The notes under the pieces are model-generated. The model made no database searches. It worked only from the letters and a program-made list of their open reading frames with translations, and was not told the DNA's origin. The translations under genes were made by a program, and so were the position numbers. Shown here in pieces: positions 33,090-45,779 of a stretch of 64,000 bases of DNA (positions are counted from its first letter, which is position 1; each line of letters starts with the position of its first letter). Source of the stretch: Diorhabda sublineata (Eukaryota; Arthropoda; Insecta; Coleoptera; Chrysomelidae); assembly GCF_026230105.1 (NCBI RefSeq), contig NC_079482.1, forward strand, positions 20,398,001 through 20,462,000. Reading direction: 5' to 3'.

Positions 33090-34290
33090 TTTAAAATAAG
33101 TGTCACGGATGAGTGCATATACCACAAATGGTAAAACAACTGAGCCCGTTTTTTTCCAATGCTTGAGATAGATGGAAAAAAGTATTACTTACTAGGACTA
33201 CTAGCCCTGACCTTTCTGAAATTGAAGAAGAATACTTACGAATTAGGCTAACAAATTCAAAGATGAATAAGGAAGGGTCAAAATTTTTAATCTTTTAAAA
33301 AAGTCCCAACAGAGAGCCCTGCTGTTTAGACCGAGTAAAGCTCTCTTTTGTATTTTGAGGATTCGCTCAAATTGAGTCGCACCACACGTACTCCAAAAGT
33401 GAAGGGCATATCAGAAATGCGTCTTAATAAGAACTTAATAAACTATTAAAGAGTTTAGTAAGTTCAGTTCTTTGGAAACTAATATCATCGCCAAACAAGA
33501 GGAACTTAATTTTTTAGATAAAGCGGTAATGTATAATTTCCATTCCAAGGAATTGTCCACAACAAGCCCTAAGAATTTTACAGATTCAACGACGTTTGCA
33601 AAAAAAAACATATTTTACCAATGCTGTCTAGATAGGCGTTGTTAACTATAAACAGAAGAAACAAAATAGTAATACTGAAATTTGTTAATTAAAATATTAT
33701 GATTGACAAAATCGAAAGCCATAGGAAAATTACAAAAAGCTGTTGCAGTGGAATGATGGCTGTTTAAGCCGGAGTAGACATTAGATTAGACATAGTATCA
33801 TTTGTGTATTTCTTACTTGAAAACCCAAATTAATGGGTAGTTAGTATTTTATATTTAAACTGAAATGACAAAAGCCTCCTTTTGACCAAACATGATTTTA
33901 GATAACGTGGAAAGGACTGCAATCGGATGATAATTAGATGCTTGATTTTTATCCCCTCCTTTATGCAGAGGTATAATTATATCCGTCTTAAGGCAATTGG
34001 GAAAAATGCCATTTTTAAATGAAAGGTTAATTGAAGTGGTAAGGTGATTCAATGTGCAATCGGTTAGACTCGAAAACATTTTGGATCATCAGTCCATATT
34101 TTTTTTTGATGTCATTAATTGTACTGCGAAGCTCTGCTAATATTACGGGCATAAAGAAGAAACTGTGTAAGGTAGCATTAGCATCAAAGATATATCAAAG
34201 CGAATAATGAGAAGAAGACATTGAATTTGATAAATTTTTGGCTATATTCACAAAGTAATTATTGAGGTTATCAGGTGAAGTGGAGATTAT
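33090..34290 (-). pseudogene. CR1/Jockey-like LINE reverse-transcriptase relic
   Basis: The minus strand reads NNYFVNIAKNLSNSMSS (34210-34265), then LSFKNGIFPNCLKTDIIIPL and YHPIAVLSTLSKIM, the first conserved block of a LINE reverse transcriptase. A badly damaged middle follows, then CGATQFERILKIQKRALL (about 33330-33390) from the thumb region. The active-site DD box is not readable. A second copy of the same family lies at 39475-39975. Confidence 0.8.
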
Positions 34291-34299
34291 GCTCGATAA

Positions 34300-35160
34300 G
34301 TCTAAGAAAAGAGTTTTAGTCGAAATACGACAGACTACACCGAGCCAAGCGTCGATCTTCAAGAGCTTTCTCCTCTACAGAAAAATACTATACGCACAGA
34401 TTGATATTGTTTGATTAAATTTTGATTTTCATTTCGCTGTTGTCACCAAAATATTCACCAATTTTGAATGTGATCTGAATACTTACACACCTATGATATT
34501 TGTTTAATTGATCGTTGTTTGTTGTTGGTTATGGAGAATTAATTGTGAATAAACTGTTTTAATTGAAATAATGATTTTATTTTTGTAGTACTCTATTCAA
34601 TATTTATGAAGGCTTTTTTGATTATTTAGGTGCGACTATATGTATTTGGTCAATGGATACCGGTCATCATTGTATTCATTAAAATAAATACCAATAAAAA
34701 TAAAGATAATTTATTCAACCAGTTATAAGTCATGAATGCAGAAATATTAAATATTTATAAACAATCATTCGCTGTAAATGATATGTTATAGAAGCTTTGC
34801 TAATCTGTAATTACTAATAGATAATTTATATTACAACAATGTAGAGTGTGCAGATGTAGTTGTATAGACGTGAACAGTTTGTTGTTACAATCATGAATAA
34901 TTATAAAGATCCAAAAATTCTTGAAAACATTCATTTTTCCATTTATTCCTTTTTCTGTCCTGAAAAGGTGAATAGGCAAAATTATTGATTCCCAAAAGCA
35001 TAAAAAGGGGAATTTATATAAATTTGAGATATCGATTAATTTGTTTCTTCTTCGAATCATTCAATCGAATTTTTCCAATTAGAATGATGTGATGTATACA
35101 ATATGTAACGTTTTTCGTATTTATCTACACTCTCTCCATTGGTTGGGTGAATTAATAAAT
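34300..35160. other. AT-rich spacer, no gene seen
   Basis: No supported feature. Confidence 0.5.
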
Positions 35161-35164
35161 ACTG

Positions 35165-35375
35165 TCTTTTACGTTCTTAATTTATTTACACACTATACAA
35201 TACACTAAACTTATAATAATTTACTTATAAATTTCACTAAAATAATTTTTTTCCTAGAAACTGTTTAGAAGAAATACTGTAAATAAACCGCATGATATAA
35301 TCATGTCTATCTAATTCCATTGTAGGTGGACAGGGCCGGCCTAAGTACCCATTTTACGAGCTTGTTCGTAACAAT
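35165..35375. repeat. dispersed repeat C, copy 1
   Basis: It shares CCTAGAAACTGTTTAGAAGA-type sequence, TTTACACACTA and CAGGGCCGGCCTAAG..ACC with 57515-57900. CAGGGCCGGCC resembles hAT-type transposon tips, but homology continues on both sides of it, so here it is internal. Confidence 0.5.
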
Positions 35376-35379
35376 ATGT

Positions 35380-37240
35380 ACAACCAAGAAATAAAAAATG
35401 TGTACAAAATAGACGGAGACCTAATTCAGAGAGTTTGCGTTCAATTATTTGTATTAGTGACATTGATGCATGAAGGTATTGTGTCAATTTAATCTTTTCA
35501 TAGCATACTAATCGTCAAAACAACCTTAATTGACGAATATAATGGAATTCGGTAAATTGAGTATATATTTGATGCCTACGCTATTATGAGTTTTTATTTT
35601 ACGAATTACCTTGTAACCCTGTATTCGAAATGCTCAAGATTCCCACAAATATTAATCCAGCTGCCTGAGAAGACACAATGAACGTGGGAAGGAAATCGAA
35701 GCAGCACGCCTCTGGCTAAATAAATGTAGTCCAGTTTCTTGCCTTCATTCATACAAACGGCCTCTGAGTGATGATCTCAAACCTATAAGAAACATTCGAG
35801 CGTAGTGTAGTTAGGCGCAATCTATTATTTTCCGCACTAGGGTCGTCAAACAACGTCAGCATTAAAAAAGAATGTGTAATCGAAAGATGAATGAACGATG
35901 CTTCATCTATCTACTCTCTTCTACCTTCGGTCTCGTCATCACAATGTAAACGTTTTGTTTTTATTTTTAGACGTATAAGCACGCGTGGCGACGAGGCGGT
36001 TTCCGTTAGATACAATGTTTCATATAATTTGCGCCCAAACCGGAATTGTCAAGGTCGCTCTGCTTTTTTCTGCAATTTGATATTATACACATCACTACTA
36101 ACATTGAACCGATTCTTCTGCAGATTAATTAATCCCAAATAACATAATTTGTTAACTGTTACTTGCCGCTGTTTAGTTTATGTACAAGGTGACCCTTCAC
36201 AAAGTACCCATCCTCTGAATAACTGTGAAGGTTATATCTCTCTAAAGACGTGGCGAATTACTTTGATTGTACCAGAATACTTGTATATTCAACGTTACTT
36301 TCTTCTTTGTTTACAGTCGACTATGATTTTCTTATGAAATATACCTATCAATGGATATGTAGAAGCAATAAATTAAAATATTCGCTTAATAGATAAATTA
36401 TTACCCAAATACGTAATAAGAAATAGTTTTTTTACCAAATCTTTGGCTTTTGGTTGTCGATCAAATGATAATAATAAAAAATATTGAACTTACTGCTTCG
36501 GTGATAGCTAATTCATGTATTATTCTACTTTCTAAACGACCATTTCTGATAATTTAGAATTTCTGAGCAGATAAACCCAAGTTGTATGTATTGTAGTATT
36601 GAAAAACTGAATTTTCAACAATAGTCCTTTAACGTTTTCAATTATTTTCTTAACAATACAAAAACTTGTTCTGCTTGCAAATTTTTAACCCAGCCCCCAA
36701 TAATTCCATTAATCGTTTTATTTGTTTGCTCGTCAAAGGGCTAAAGGGACAAGTAGGTTAGCTAGTTTATAGTGAGGAAGTCTATTGATTTTTCTGACAG
36801 GTAAAAAATACGCCTAATAAATTGTACAGGTAATGGTTAGAGTGTGGGAAGGCATATATGGATCGGGAATTATGGGTGGTCGTTTAAAATTAGCAATAGG
36901 TAACCTATGGCTCAAATTACAATCAAAGAAAAGGGAATAACTTATTAGAACAGTGACTTTAAATAACGATTGTTCAAACTATTACAATAAATATTTAGCA
37001 GATGAACGATTTATGTTCTCAAAGATTCCCTATTCTAGAACAAAGAATATATGTAATTATATAACAATCGCTACAATTACAAACTGAGATGTTCGAGGAT
37101 TTCAAGTAGACTTATTTTGATAATTACCGTGAGAAATTTAATATAAAAAATGTTTCATACTATCTTGTCAGCTTTCACTAGAAGGTTCAGGTAGGTAAAT
37201 TGTTAAGAACCCTGAATCAATTTCACTTTCTAAGAAACTA
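35380..37240. other. no gene recognised
   Basis: A somewhat GC-richer patch (35690-36130) has an 83-codon frame without motifs. TACAAGGTGACCCTTCACAA at 36181 resembles a Tc1-like terminus, with no partner found. Confidence 0.4.
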
Positions 37241-37249
37241 AGTCAATAA

Positions 37250-38730
37250 ACGTTGAGTGGACGCTATGAAAAACAAATCTCTTGTTTATTCCAAATATAG
37301 TACAGACCCAAATTGTTCAGATACATCACATGCACATGATATTAATGGAGAGTGGAGAGTGGTTCCAGCTAACAAATTACATAAGATCTGGGACCTATAT
37401 GTGCCTTTATCATTTTCCAAGTTCCAAGTGCTTTTCTAAGTGATTGAACATTTTTCACAAGTATATTCAGTGACCAACCAAGATAAAACACTTTTTATTG
37501 AAACGCATCAAATAGCCCTAAATAGGATTGATTTCTATATGAAAATATGTCTACACCCACTCGTTCCCAACCCCTTTAGACTGTTTTCTAGAAAACATTT
37601 CACTTGTCTCGTCCTGGCCAGTAAAATATTGTTCTTGGTCGAGTTTTTGTTTTTTCAATACCCAAATGGTAGAAAAATCTTTTCCCTTAATTTGAAACAC
37701 ATTCGATGACTGTCGGGTATTTTATATAGTTTCTTTGGCCAATACTCATAAAAGTATTTTGTTACCAAATCCAATTGAAAATCATTGCCTGTTTCAGCCT
37801 TAAATTGTTACTTGCGTTGTTCTGACATTGGAATGTACTGCATAATTGCATGAACAGAAACTCTAGTTCTGACTGTAATTTGTTCTTTTTACCATTTAGA
37901 AATGCAATGGAAAGTATGTCTGGACTGAATAATCAAATTATAATTCAATAACTTTAGACGTATTCTTGCAGTTCTTGGAGAGATTTTCTGAAGATCTATC
38001 CTAAAATTGTCTTCTTAAGGCTTATGGTCACTATAAACCTTGATACCTCAACTATGAATAAATAAGTTAAGCTTTCCAAAACCAAACAAAATAATCAGTG
38101 TTTCTTTTTATGTTAGTGCATACTTTTGCTCAGTAACAGTAAGGCTTCTGGAAGCAAATCCAATTGAATAACTTTCCTGTATTAACCATGCATCATGACC
38201 ATCTTTGGAAGCATCAACTTCGAGCACAGTTTCATTTTCAGGATTAAAAATTTCTAGTACTGGCGACGAGGTGAGTGAATGTTTTAGTTTACTTAAGGAT
38301 GACTTATGAGTATCATTCTAATGCCATTGATTATCATTTCGAGTGAGATTACGAAATTTCCCATAAATTGGGAATACATTTGTCCAGAAACTTTATCAAA
38401 AGCCTCAACAATTCGATATTGGTTTCAGGATATTCCATCTCCAAAATCGTTTGTATGTAAATTTGGTTAGCATTGATACATTGCTTGGAAAAAATCTGCT
38501 CTAGAAATTTTACTCCATTTCTTAAATTGGATTTTTGATTTGTTTAATTTTACGTTTTCTTTTTATTCTCTTTATAAAACTATTCTCAAATTTCTATTAT
38601 ATTCGGTTCATTGGAGCCTGTAACTATTTTTCTTCGAAATATATCTGGCGAAATGTTTGGGAAATTCATCCAATCCCTTAAATACCTCTGGAAATTCCTT
38701 TTCTACATGACTAAAACTTAACAATATCAG
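37250..38730 (-). pseudogene. Ty3/gypsy pol relic
   Basis: The minus strand shows pieces of a Ty3/gypsy polyprotein in the right order. EFPEVFKGLDEF-like sequence precedes the reverse transcriptase (38640-38700). The RNase H domain follows (VLEVDASKDGHDAWLIQ, IGFASRSLTVTEQKYAL, then SDHK, 38000-38240). The integrase zinc-binding and core start comes last (FYHLGIEKTKTRPRTIFYWP, WERVGVDIFI, 37530-37690). The reverse-transcriptase core is deleted and stops are dense. LTRs were not identified. The plus-strand frames at 37257-37709 are shadows. Confidence 0.8.
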
Positions 38731-38844
38731 ATTATCTACCGACATTTTAGTTGATAAACAAGCTAATATTCATTCCAAAGGACATTCTGAAATACCTCGA
38801 TTCTATAAGGTGAACAAATGAATAAAATGGACTTACTATAAATT

Positions 38845-39005
38845 AGATCATATAAAAATAATATAAATAAGTCACCGCCGAAGTATAAATACAGCACTCT
38901 CCTCTCCGAGAACCGCCGCATCCGCCAACCTTTAGTCTCTTCCATGATATCCGAACAGGATCGGCTTCACAGTCCATGTCGTAGACTAGTAACAGTATTA
39001 TCCAA
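38845..39005 (-). repeat. dispersed repeat B, copy 2, coding-like
   Basis: It matches 6318-6440 at roughly three of four bases, and the minus-strand peptide is conserved (DMDCEADPVRISWKRLKVGG, then CGGS). It sits in an 88-codon minus-strand frame whose remaining part differs from copy 1. Confidence 0.5.
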
Positions 39006-39474
39006 TAAACGTGCCAAGATTGAAAAAAGTCTAGGAGCTTGACAATGAAGAGAGTTGAGGAACAGCGATGAATTTCATAATATAATAAACTTTTCTCAAA
39101 TATTCTCAAATAATTTCTTAATCTGCATTAGAATACTTTAAAATGTAGATGATCGAATAATTAAATTCATTTTATGTGTTTGATAGCATAAATGGATTCA
39201 CATAACATACAGAAATTTTGGGGATGCTTGTGCCCAGTAGTTGAAAATCAGTGATGTCAGTAGGGACAACATGTATAATTCAAACTTCTTTTTCAAGTGT
39301 CGTCTTTTGAGTTCGAACCACAAATTTTTCCAAATAAAGACAGCCAAAAGCAGAAATTTTTACTTTCAAATGAAAAAACTATAGGTAATAGTAATAGGTA
39401 ATAATTAGTATATAAGTCCATAGCAAAAATGAATCCAGTATACAGCATAACCGGGTATATTATTGTTAGAATAG

Positions 39475-39975
39475 AATTCGTTTGCAGAGTAGAAAGCACT
39501 TTCCAGTAATTATGCCCTCAAATTATCGCGAAATGCGAGAAAATATGATATCGATTTGATTTCAATTGGCAAATGATTGTGCATTTTATGTATTGTAAAA
39601 TATTGAGCCCTTAACTAATTTTAAATGAGGAGTAGGTAGGTAAAGGTCGTGCTCCGCGTTTCCAAGTGGATAGCCGTGCAACGATCTTTCTGAAATTGGA
39701 GAAGCGTGCTTACGAATTAGGAATAAGGAAGGAAGAGAATTTTTAATTCTTTCAAATTAGTCCCTAAAGTGAGCCCTGCTGTTTAGTCCTAGTAAATATC
39801 TAACAGCTCTCTTTTGAAGTTTGAAGATTAGCTCAAATTGAGTCGCACCACACCACAAGTACCCCAGAAGGAAAACCGTTGAGTTGTTCATAATCTCAAT
39901 TATTTCTTCTTTACGCTTTATGTTCAATCCGTTTTCAATTGTTGTCCACAATATCTTCAACACAAATCCATTCAT
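39475..39975 (-). pseudogene. CR1/Jockey-like LINE 3' end
   Basis: The minus strand reads CGATQFELIFKLQKRAVRYL and LGLNSRAHFRD, then HDLYLPTPHLKLVKGSIFYN and a degenerate AFYS-NEF tail near 39480. This is the C-terminal end of the same LINE family as 33090-34290. It is 5' truncated, so it is an independent insertion. Confidence 0.75.
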
Positions 39976-40155
39976 AACTAACTTTATTTTTTCTCTTTTG
40001 AAGTAAACAACAATATCTCAGGTACTTATGGTAGTCTTTGTTTTCCGATTTTTTGCTGATATTTTTTCGTATGATGTCGTTATTATTATATTTAATTTTT
40101 GTAATAATGTCCCAAATTTTTTTGAAATGATAAGTACCTGCTTTTTAAAGTCCAG

Positions 40156-40269
40156 TTACATTCTTTCATTTCTTCCATGCTCCCGTTGGCTCCAGTTAGT
40201 TCGTCGCGAGCGATTACTCGACGTCATATTTGACGGCATTGCTCTTGAACGACTGGCGGCGGCACCCAT
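40156..40269 (-). other. GC-rich 37-codon ORF, possible first exon
   Basis: A GC-rich island on the minus strand holds an ATG at 40269 and reads MGAAASRSRAMPSNMTSS, then an Arg-rich stretch and a stop at 40156. MGAAAS fits an N-myristoylation start. A GTAACT near the stop could act as a splice donor. No gene or second exon was recognised, and the start context is poor (T at -3). Confidence 0.2.
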
Positions 40270-40279
40270 ATAATGATCG

Positions 40280-41570
40280 TCATCAAAATGTGGCGTTAAA
40301 TACAACAATGGTGACAAAGCATGTTACATTTTAAAATCCTGAAATCAACTTTGTAGTGCAATTAATTTTGTGAAACACAAAACCACATATCCGCTGAAAT
40401 TCTTGTTGAATCAAATTTTAACGTAACCAATGCGAAATATTCTTCGATACTGGAAGTTTTTACCAAACCATCACATTTTAACCCAACAGTTCTCGATATG
40501 TGCTTTCCACCTATAACTTTCTCTGATAACGCCCACGATGTTTTACATTAGTAGAAAGGGAAACTCAGCGGCTTTAGTCGTAGGCGTACCCAAACTTTAC
40601 TTCAATTCCATCGTTCGATGTAATTCAACAGTCATCTTGCATTTTATGACTTCATCATTCAATTCTGTCGACGTCTACAAACATAATGTATAATTTAGGT
40701 TATAGTACAGTGAAATTGTAATTCAATATTAAATTACCTCATCAAATTTGATTATAGTTTTCTTATTAATTGATCTTCCACTGAAATAATCATTTCAACT
40801 TCATTACTTTTGACGAATCACTAATCTCCAAGTAGTGTTTTTATCTCGAAGGTAAGTAATTTGGTTTTATTATTATATCAATTTCGAAATTTTAACTTGA
40901 AAAAATAGTTTTGTAGTAAAGTAATTCATTGATTTTAATTAAGTTTTGTGATTTTATGATTAATATAGGAAAAGGAACAGTCAATAAATTTGTAAGAGAA
41001 ATATTTAGAGAAAATCATCCACTTTTTTTCTCCAATACAAATACTCTGGAAAGGGTAGAAAAAAGAAGGTAGAAAAATAATAATTCTGATCCATCTTCTG
41101 GTTTTTTTGTTGAGTTGCCAAAATCTCATTTATATACCAGATTCATAATCAAATCTTGTAAAATAGAGTCAGGGAATGAATTGTGGACGAAAACCAAATC
41201 TACCAAATAGATATTGATACAATATTAAAAACAGTGAGAGAAGCTTCAGAGGTTCAGAGAGAACCGACTGGTATTAGAAAACAGTATTTCCAAAAAAATT
41301 GTTGAGGAGGAGATATTAGTTAACAGTAGAATGGAAAAGAATTGACTATTGAAAAATTTAACATCGAAATATAGGAAAATTAAAGATAAACTAGAATATA
41401 TTAGGGTCAAGCCTACCCATAAGGATTTGAAGATATAAGATGATGACGAAACTAAATGTTGAAAGTCTACATTGTCTAAAGGAAGACGTCTCATCATATT
41501 TTATCCTGAATTCATATGTAATTCATTAAGAATAAATTGACTGAATAATTTCAATAAAATTTACATACTA
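40280..41570. other. no gene recognised
   Basis: No supported feature. Confidence 0.4.
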
Positions 41571-41579
41571 GTTGGAATG

Positions 41580-43235
41580 TATATTGTTGGGACCTATCAC
41601 GTGCCTACCCACTTTATATAAGTTACTTACAGCTTGTATCACCAACAGAATTTGTAGACACGTCGAGGAAAATAACATCTTAGCAGAGGAACAGGAATTC
41701 TGCAGAAGATATCACTAATGGTGCAAAAACAACTTATTATTGATTCGGCAAGCACCGGAATATACACACTGATTTGGTGGATTACAAGAAAGCGTTTGAA
41801 AGTATACCTCATTCCTGGCTTTTGAAGATCTTGCAGATTTACAAAGTCCATCCAACTATTGTAAGCTTCTTTCTAACAACGATGAAGGGATGGCAAACGG
41901 GCCTACATCTTCAAATCGGTCCAAACTCCCTCAGTACTGACGAAATACCCATTCGAAGGGGAATATACCAGGGCGACTCCTTGAGTCTGTGGTTCTGCCT
42001 TGCATTGAATCTTATATATACCATGCTCAATGTTACAAAATACGAATTCAACATTAAAGCTAATAGAGACACCAAGTGTACAATCTCCTATCTTCTTTAC
42101 ATGGACGATATCAAGCTATACACAGCAAATAAGAGTCAAATCAATCACATTCTCGATATAACACATCGACTCTTCACCGATAAACATATGGAGTTTGGAC
42201 TGTCTAAGTGCAAGACTCTACATATGGAGAGAAGCATTGTAATGAACTGAAATGTGTAACTTCCCAACGGAAATATCGTACAGGCGATGGAAAACTATAA
42301 AACCAAGGATTACAATAGGTTAAGTTACTGGACCACAAGCAATATACCAAAAAAGTGAGGACACTTATGAAATCCGATGTCCAGGCAATCAACACCTATG
42401 CCACTCATGTTTTATGTACTCTTTTGGGCTAAAACATAGCAAGAGGGTATTCAGAGGTTGACATGAACAATGATGACAAAGAATAACAATTCCCATTCGA
42501 AGTCATCCACTATTGGGAAAACATTACCCCGAAAAGAGGTTGGAAGAGGTTTGATTGACCTTCTCAACCTGCACTCCCGGTAGGTAATGAAACTAGGTGA
42601 ATTCTTCCAGAGGAAATCAGAAAACTCAACTGTACATCGGATTATATCCAAGACGGATAAGGATTACTCATCCCTCAACTTTAATATAGTATTGGACACC
42701 TAGAAGCTGGACAATGGTTATGAAAGGCACTACACGGTGGATATCACCACGACCTCAACCAGACAAAGAAGCTTACTAGCGGCAATCTCTTTCCAGAGAA
42801 CGAAGGCTTCATGATGGCGATCAATTTATAACTTTATACGTTATAACGAATAACTTTAAGAAAAATGTTATTAAGGACCCGAACACTCATTTTGACAAAT
42901 GCAGAAAGTGCCAACAAACATCAGAAACCATTCAACATATAAAATATGCTTGTAGTGTGTTAGCTAATACCGACTATCTACACCGGCATAACCAAGTGTC
43001 CATTATTATCACCGAGCGACAGGTGACGAATAACAGACCCACATCGTGGTGATTGATAGAACAGTCCTTCTTGTCGATGTACCAAACGCTCATAACGTTC
43101 TCAACAAATACCAGAAGAAACTGGTAAAATACGCGGAACTCACAATTGATATTAAACAGATGTGGGACAGCGAAAATAATGTGGAAATAGTTCCTTTTGG
43201 TTCTTTTTATCCTGGGTAGGTAAAAAAAAACCGGC
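41580..43235 (+). pseudogene. LINE reverse transcriptase relic with intact YMDD, R2/R4-like
   Basis: Starting at RPITCLPTLYKLLTACITNR (about 41590-41650), the plus strand runs through a 158-codon open stretch (41774-42250). It has block A (VDYKKAFESIPHSWL), RGIYQGDSLS and the active site YMDDIKLY (about 42099-42122). After frameshifts it gives EGFMMAINL-like sequence, a C-x2-C-x7-H-x4-C knuckle (CRKCQQTSETIQHIKYAC, about 42898-42951), DYLHRHNQVS, and VLLVDVPNAHNVLNKYQKKL (about 43065-43130). Placement near R2/R4 elements with a restriction-like endonuclease is from memory of related arthropod proteins. The N-terminus is missing. Confidence 0.8.
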
Positions 43236-43239
43236 TAAT

Positions 43240-45330
43240 ATTAATAATAATAGTAATTTCATTTTACCATTTAATTTTTTTATTTATATATTTTTGAAAT
43301 GAATATATTTATTTGACAGAAATTGTACTAAACAAATATTCAACTCAGCACTATTCCAGCTATGCTTTTCGAGTATAAATTTAGCCTTTTTGGTTATAAA
43401 AAAACGAATGCGCGGGTATCTTCAACGTCATAGATCGCAAGAAAATCAACCCGTTCCTCCTGTTTTCATTTCGACCATTTCAAATCCTTGTCCATTTAAT
43501 TATTGACATCACCATTCTGACTTATTAATTGGTATCAAAGAAACTCCCAGCTGAGATTTGATTCGTTCTCGGAAAGCCGCCAATTTTCTTGACGACAACT
43601 TGTTACAAAAATGAAATATTTCCAATGACAAGTTTTAGCGTAAAACGTTGAGTTTAATCTATTTATTTCTGTTATTTATTGATATTTTTGTATTTACAAC
43701 CTCGCAAAGCTGTTATACCATTCTGGCGCATGCATCACTTAGGCAAATGAAATGAAACTTTCTTACATGCATATTCATGAATTAAAAGATGCATGTGGTG
43801 GTCATCGTAAACGGCATACTGTCATGCCGGGTGTTTTAGCAGGTGCCTTCCTATTTTTTTCACTGAAACGTCTGAAGTATATTAAATAAACTGGTCTCGT
43901 ACGAATTGTAGAGCAAGTTATTATGCAATACAGATTTAGGCAATTATACAACTAATGACCTAACGTCAATATTCACCGGTGTTAAGTAGAAAAATAAAAT
44001 AACCAAAAATTGATACCATCATTTGTCGTGAATTAGTGACCACATTTATCAAACAACTACCTGAGATTTGGTTCATTAATAATGCAACCAAAAAAAGGAG
44101 CCAAGAAAAAATTATGTAAGGCAGAAAATCTTTCCCATAGATTATGACCCAGGAACATAATACGTAGTGATTTCAAGATATATTACACAACAAATATATA
44201 CAGTCCCGTGAAAATCATGAGGGGTGTGCTACCATTATAACGATGAAAACAAAAGTGATGTGAAAATTATGGAAATGAGGAAGGTAAAATAGGAAAGTTG
44301 CACGTATCTAATTTTTTTCGGGTCTGTTGTAGATGTGTCAAGCCCTTATTGAAATTTAATAAATATATTCTGTGGTAAATTTCTGGAGCTCTCAAAAAAA
44401 TAAACTGTTGAATAATTTTTGAAAGAATATATAATGTTATGATCCAGGAATTAAATGGATGAAATGAAAGTTATCGCACATTTTTCCAAATTTCTAACTT
44501 TTATGCTACAGTGTCCATTTCACAAGGGCATAAAAAATATCTTATTGTTAGTTATTTGAGCTGAATATTTTTATTTTCTAATTTCAAATAAGCCGAAGCG
44601 TCGTTCAATTGACAAGGGACCTTGCGGGTTTTTCTACCTGAAGAGGGATATTTTAGAAATTGCACATATTTCCGGCACAAGACGACATAGTTCAAAACAT
44701 TTTGCTAGAACGTTGTATTGGGCATGAATTTCAATTAAAGAAATATTTACATGTTGCTCACAATTGCAGAGCTCTTATCCAGTCAATTGCCGATATCGCT
44801 GGAGCAAATTCCAAAGCCCTTTCTTCTCATTGCGAAAAAATGGCAGTTAGCTTTTGTGAAAAATATTCAGCTTTTCTTGAGGGTTCTCATTTCTCATATT
44901 ATGGCAATATTGTAAATAAGAATTAAAAGAACTCATGCAAGTCGGTTGCGAACTAATTAGAGTGTTCCACGCTTAAAAGTTTATTGGAAACTTAAATTCT
45001 CTCATATTTCTAGAAAAAATAAAATATAAGATATAAATAATCGCTCCTCAAAGTATTTATTCATAATTTCCCACAAAAACAAGAATATATAAGACGATCA
45101 GAATAACCTTCATTGATTTGATGATTTGAGGATTTATTGGTTTCTCATATAAATTTGGAAGTTTAAAATACTTTTTCAATATCATTTGAATAATTAATGA
45201 AGGAACTAAGAGTATAGGAACAACTGAACTAAAATAATCTTAGTAATTCGTGAGCTCTATAGCAAACTTCAACCAAGAACAAGTTTTGAAGGAGTCTAGG
45301 AGAATTGAGTCTAAGTGAGCTGTGCATAAG
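43240..45330. other. mostly AT-rich; one unassigned ORF at 44660-44926
   Basis: An 88-codon plus-strand frame at 44660-44926 (IGHEFQLKKYLHVAHNCRAL and following) looks protein-like but I do not recognise it. An inverted ATGCAT repeat lies near 43770-43795. Nothing else is supported. Confidence 0.35.
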
Positions 45331-45344
45331 TGTGTGAATTACTT

Positions 45345-45655
45345 CTTACTTTGTACCTTTGTCCCTCTTCAAACTATTCTCACATTCAACAATCCGATAT
45401 CTACCAAATTCATCTAACAATTTATATGTTCCATTTAAAATAAGTAAATCGGATATTAATAGATCTCTTACCTTACCCAGTATTCTTCTAGCTACAATAA
45501 TTACAGCTAATCTCGTAAAAACCCATTTTTCCATATCTTGTACTATATTCTTGGTATTACCCAACAGTTCCTGTAATTTATTTTCCGATTTGAACGGTTA
45601 TTTGTCTCAAAAATGTATTATTTTTCTTAATAGAGAACTTACTCTCCGTTGAGAA
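45345..45655 (-). other. unassigned open stretch
   Basis: The minus strand is open for most of this stretch (LLGNTKNIVQDMEKWVFTRL...GTYKLLDEFGRYRIVEC). It looks like part of a retroelement or DNA-binding protein, but no motif settles this. The plus strand is also open here. Confidence 0.3.
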
Positions 45656-45779
45656 TAAACACATCATTCAAAAGAAACCTTTCCTTATTGAGTTGTGATT
45701 TGATCAAACGATGCACCAGGAAATGAAGACTGACCATTTCATCTATTTTATCTACCTATGTTCACTTCAGCTGTAATCG

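Noticed and set aside
37257..37709. Two plus-strand frames of 60 and 89 codons
   Set aside because: They lie antisense to the integrase part of the gypsy relic.
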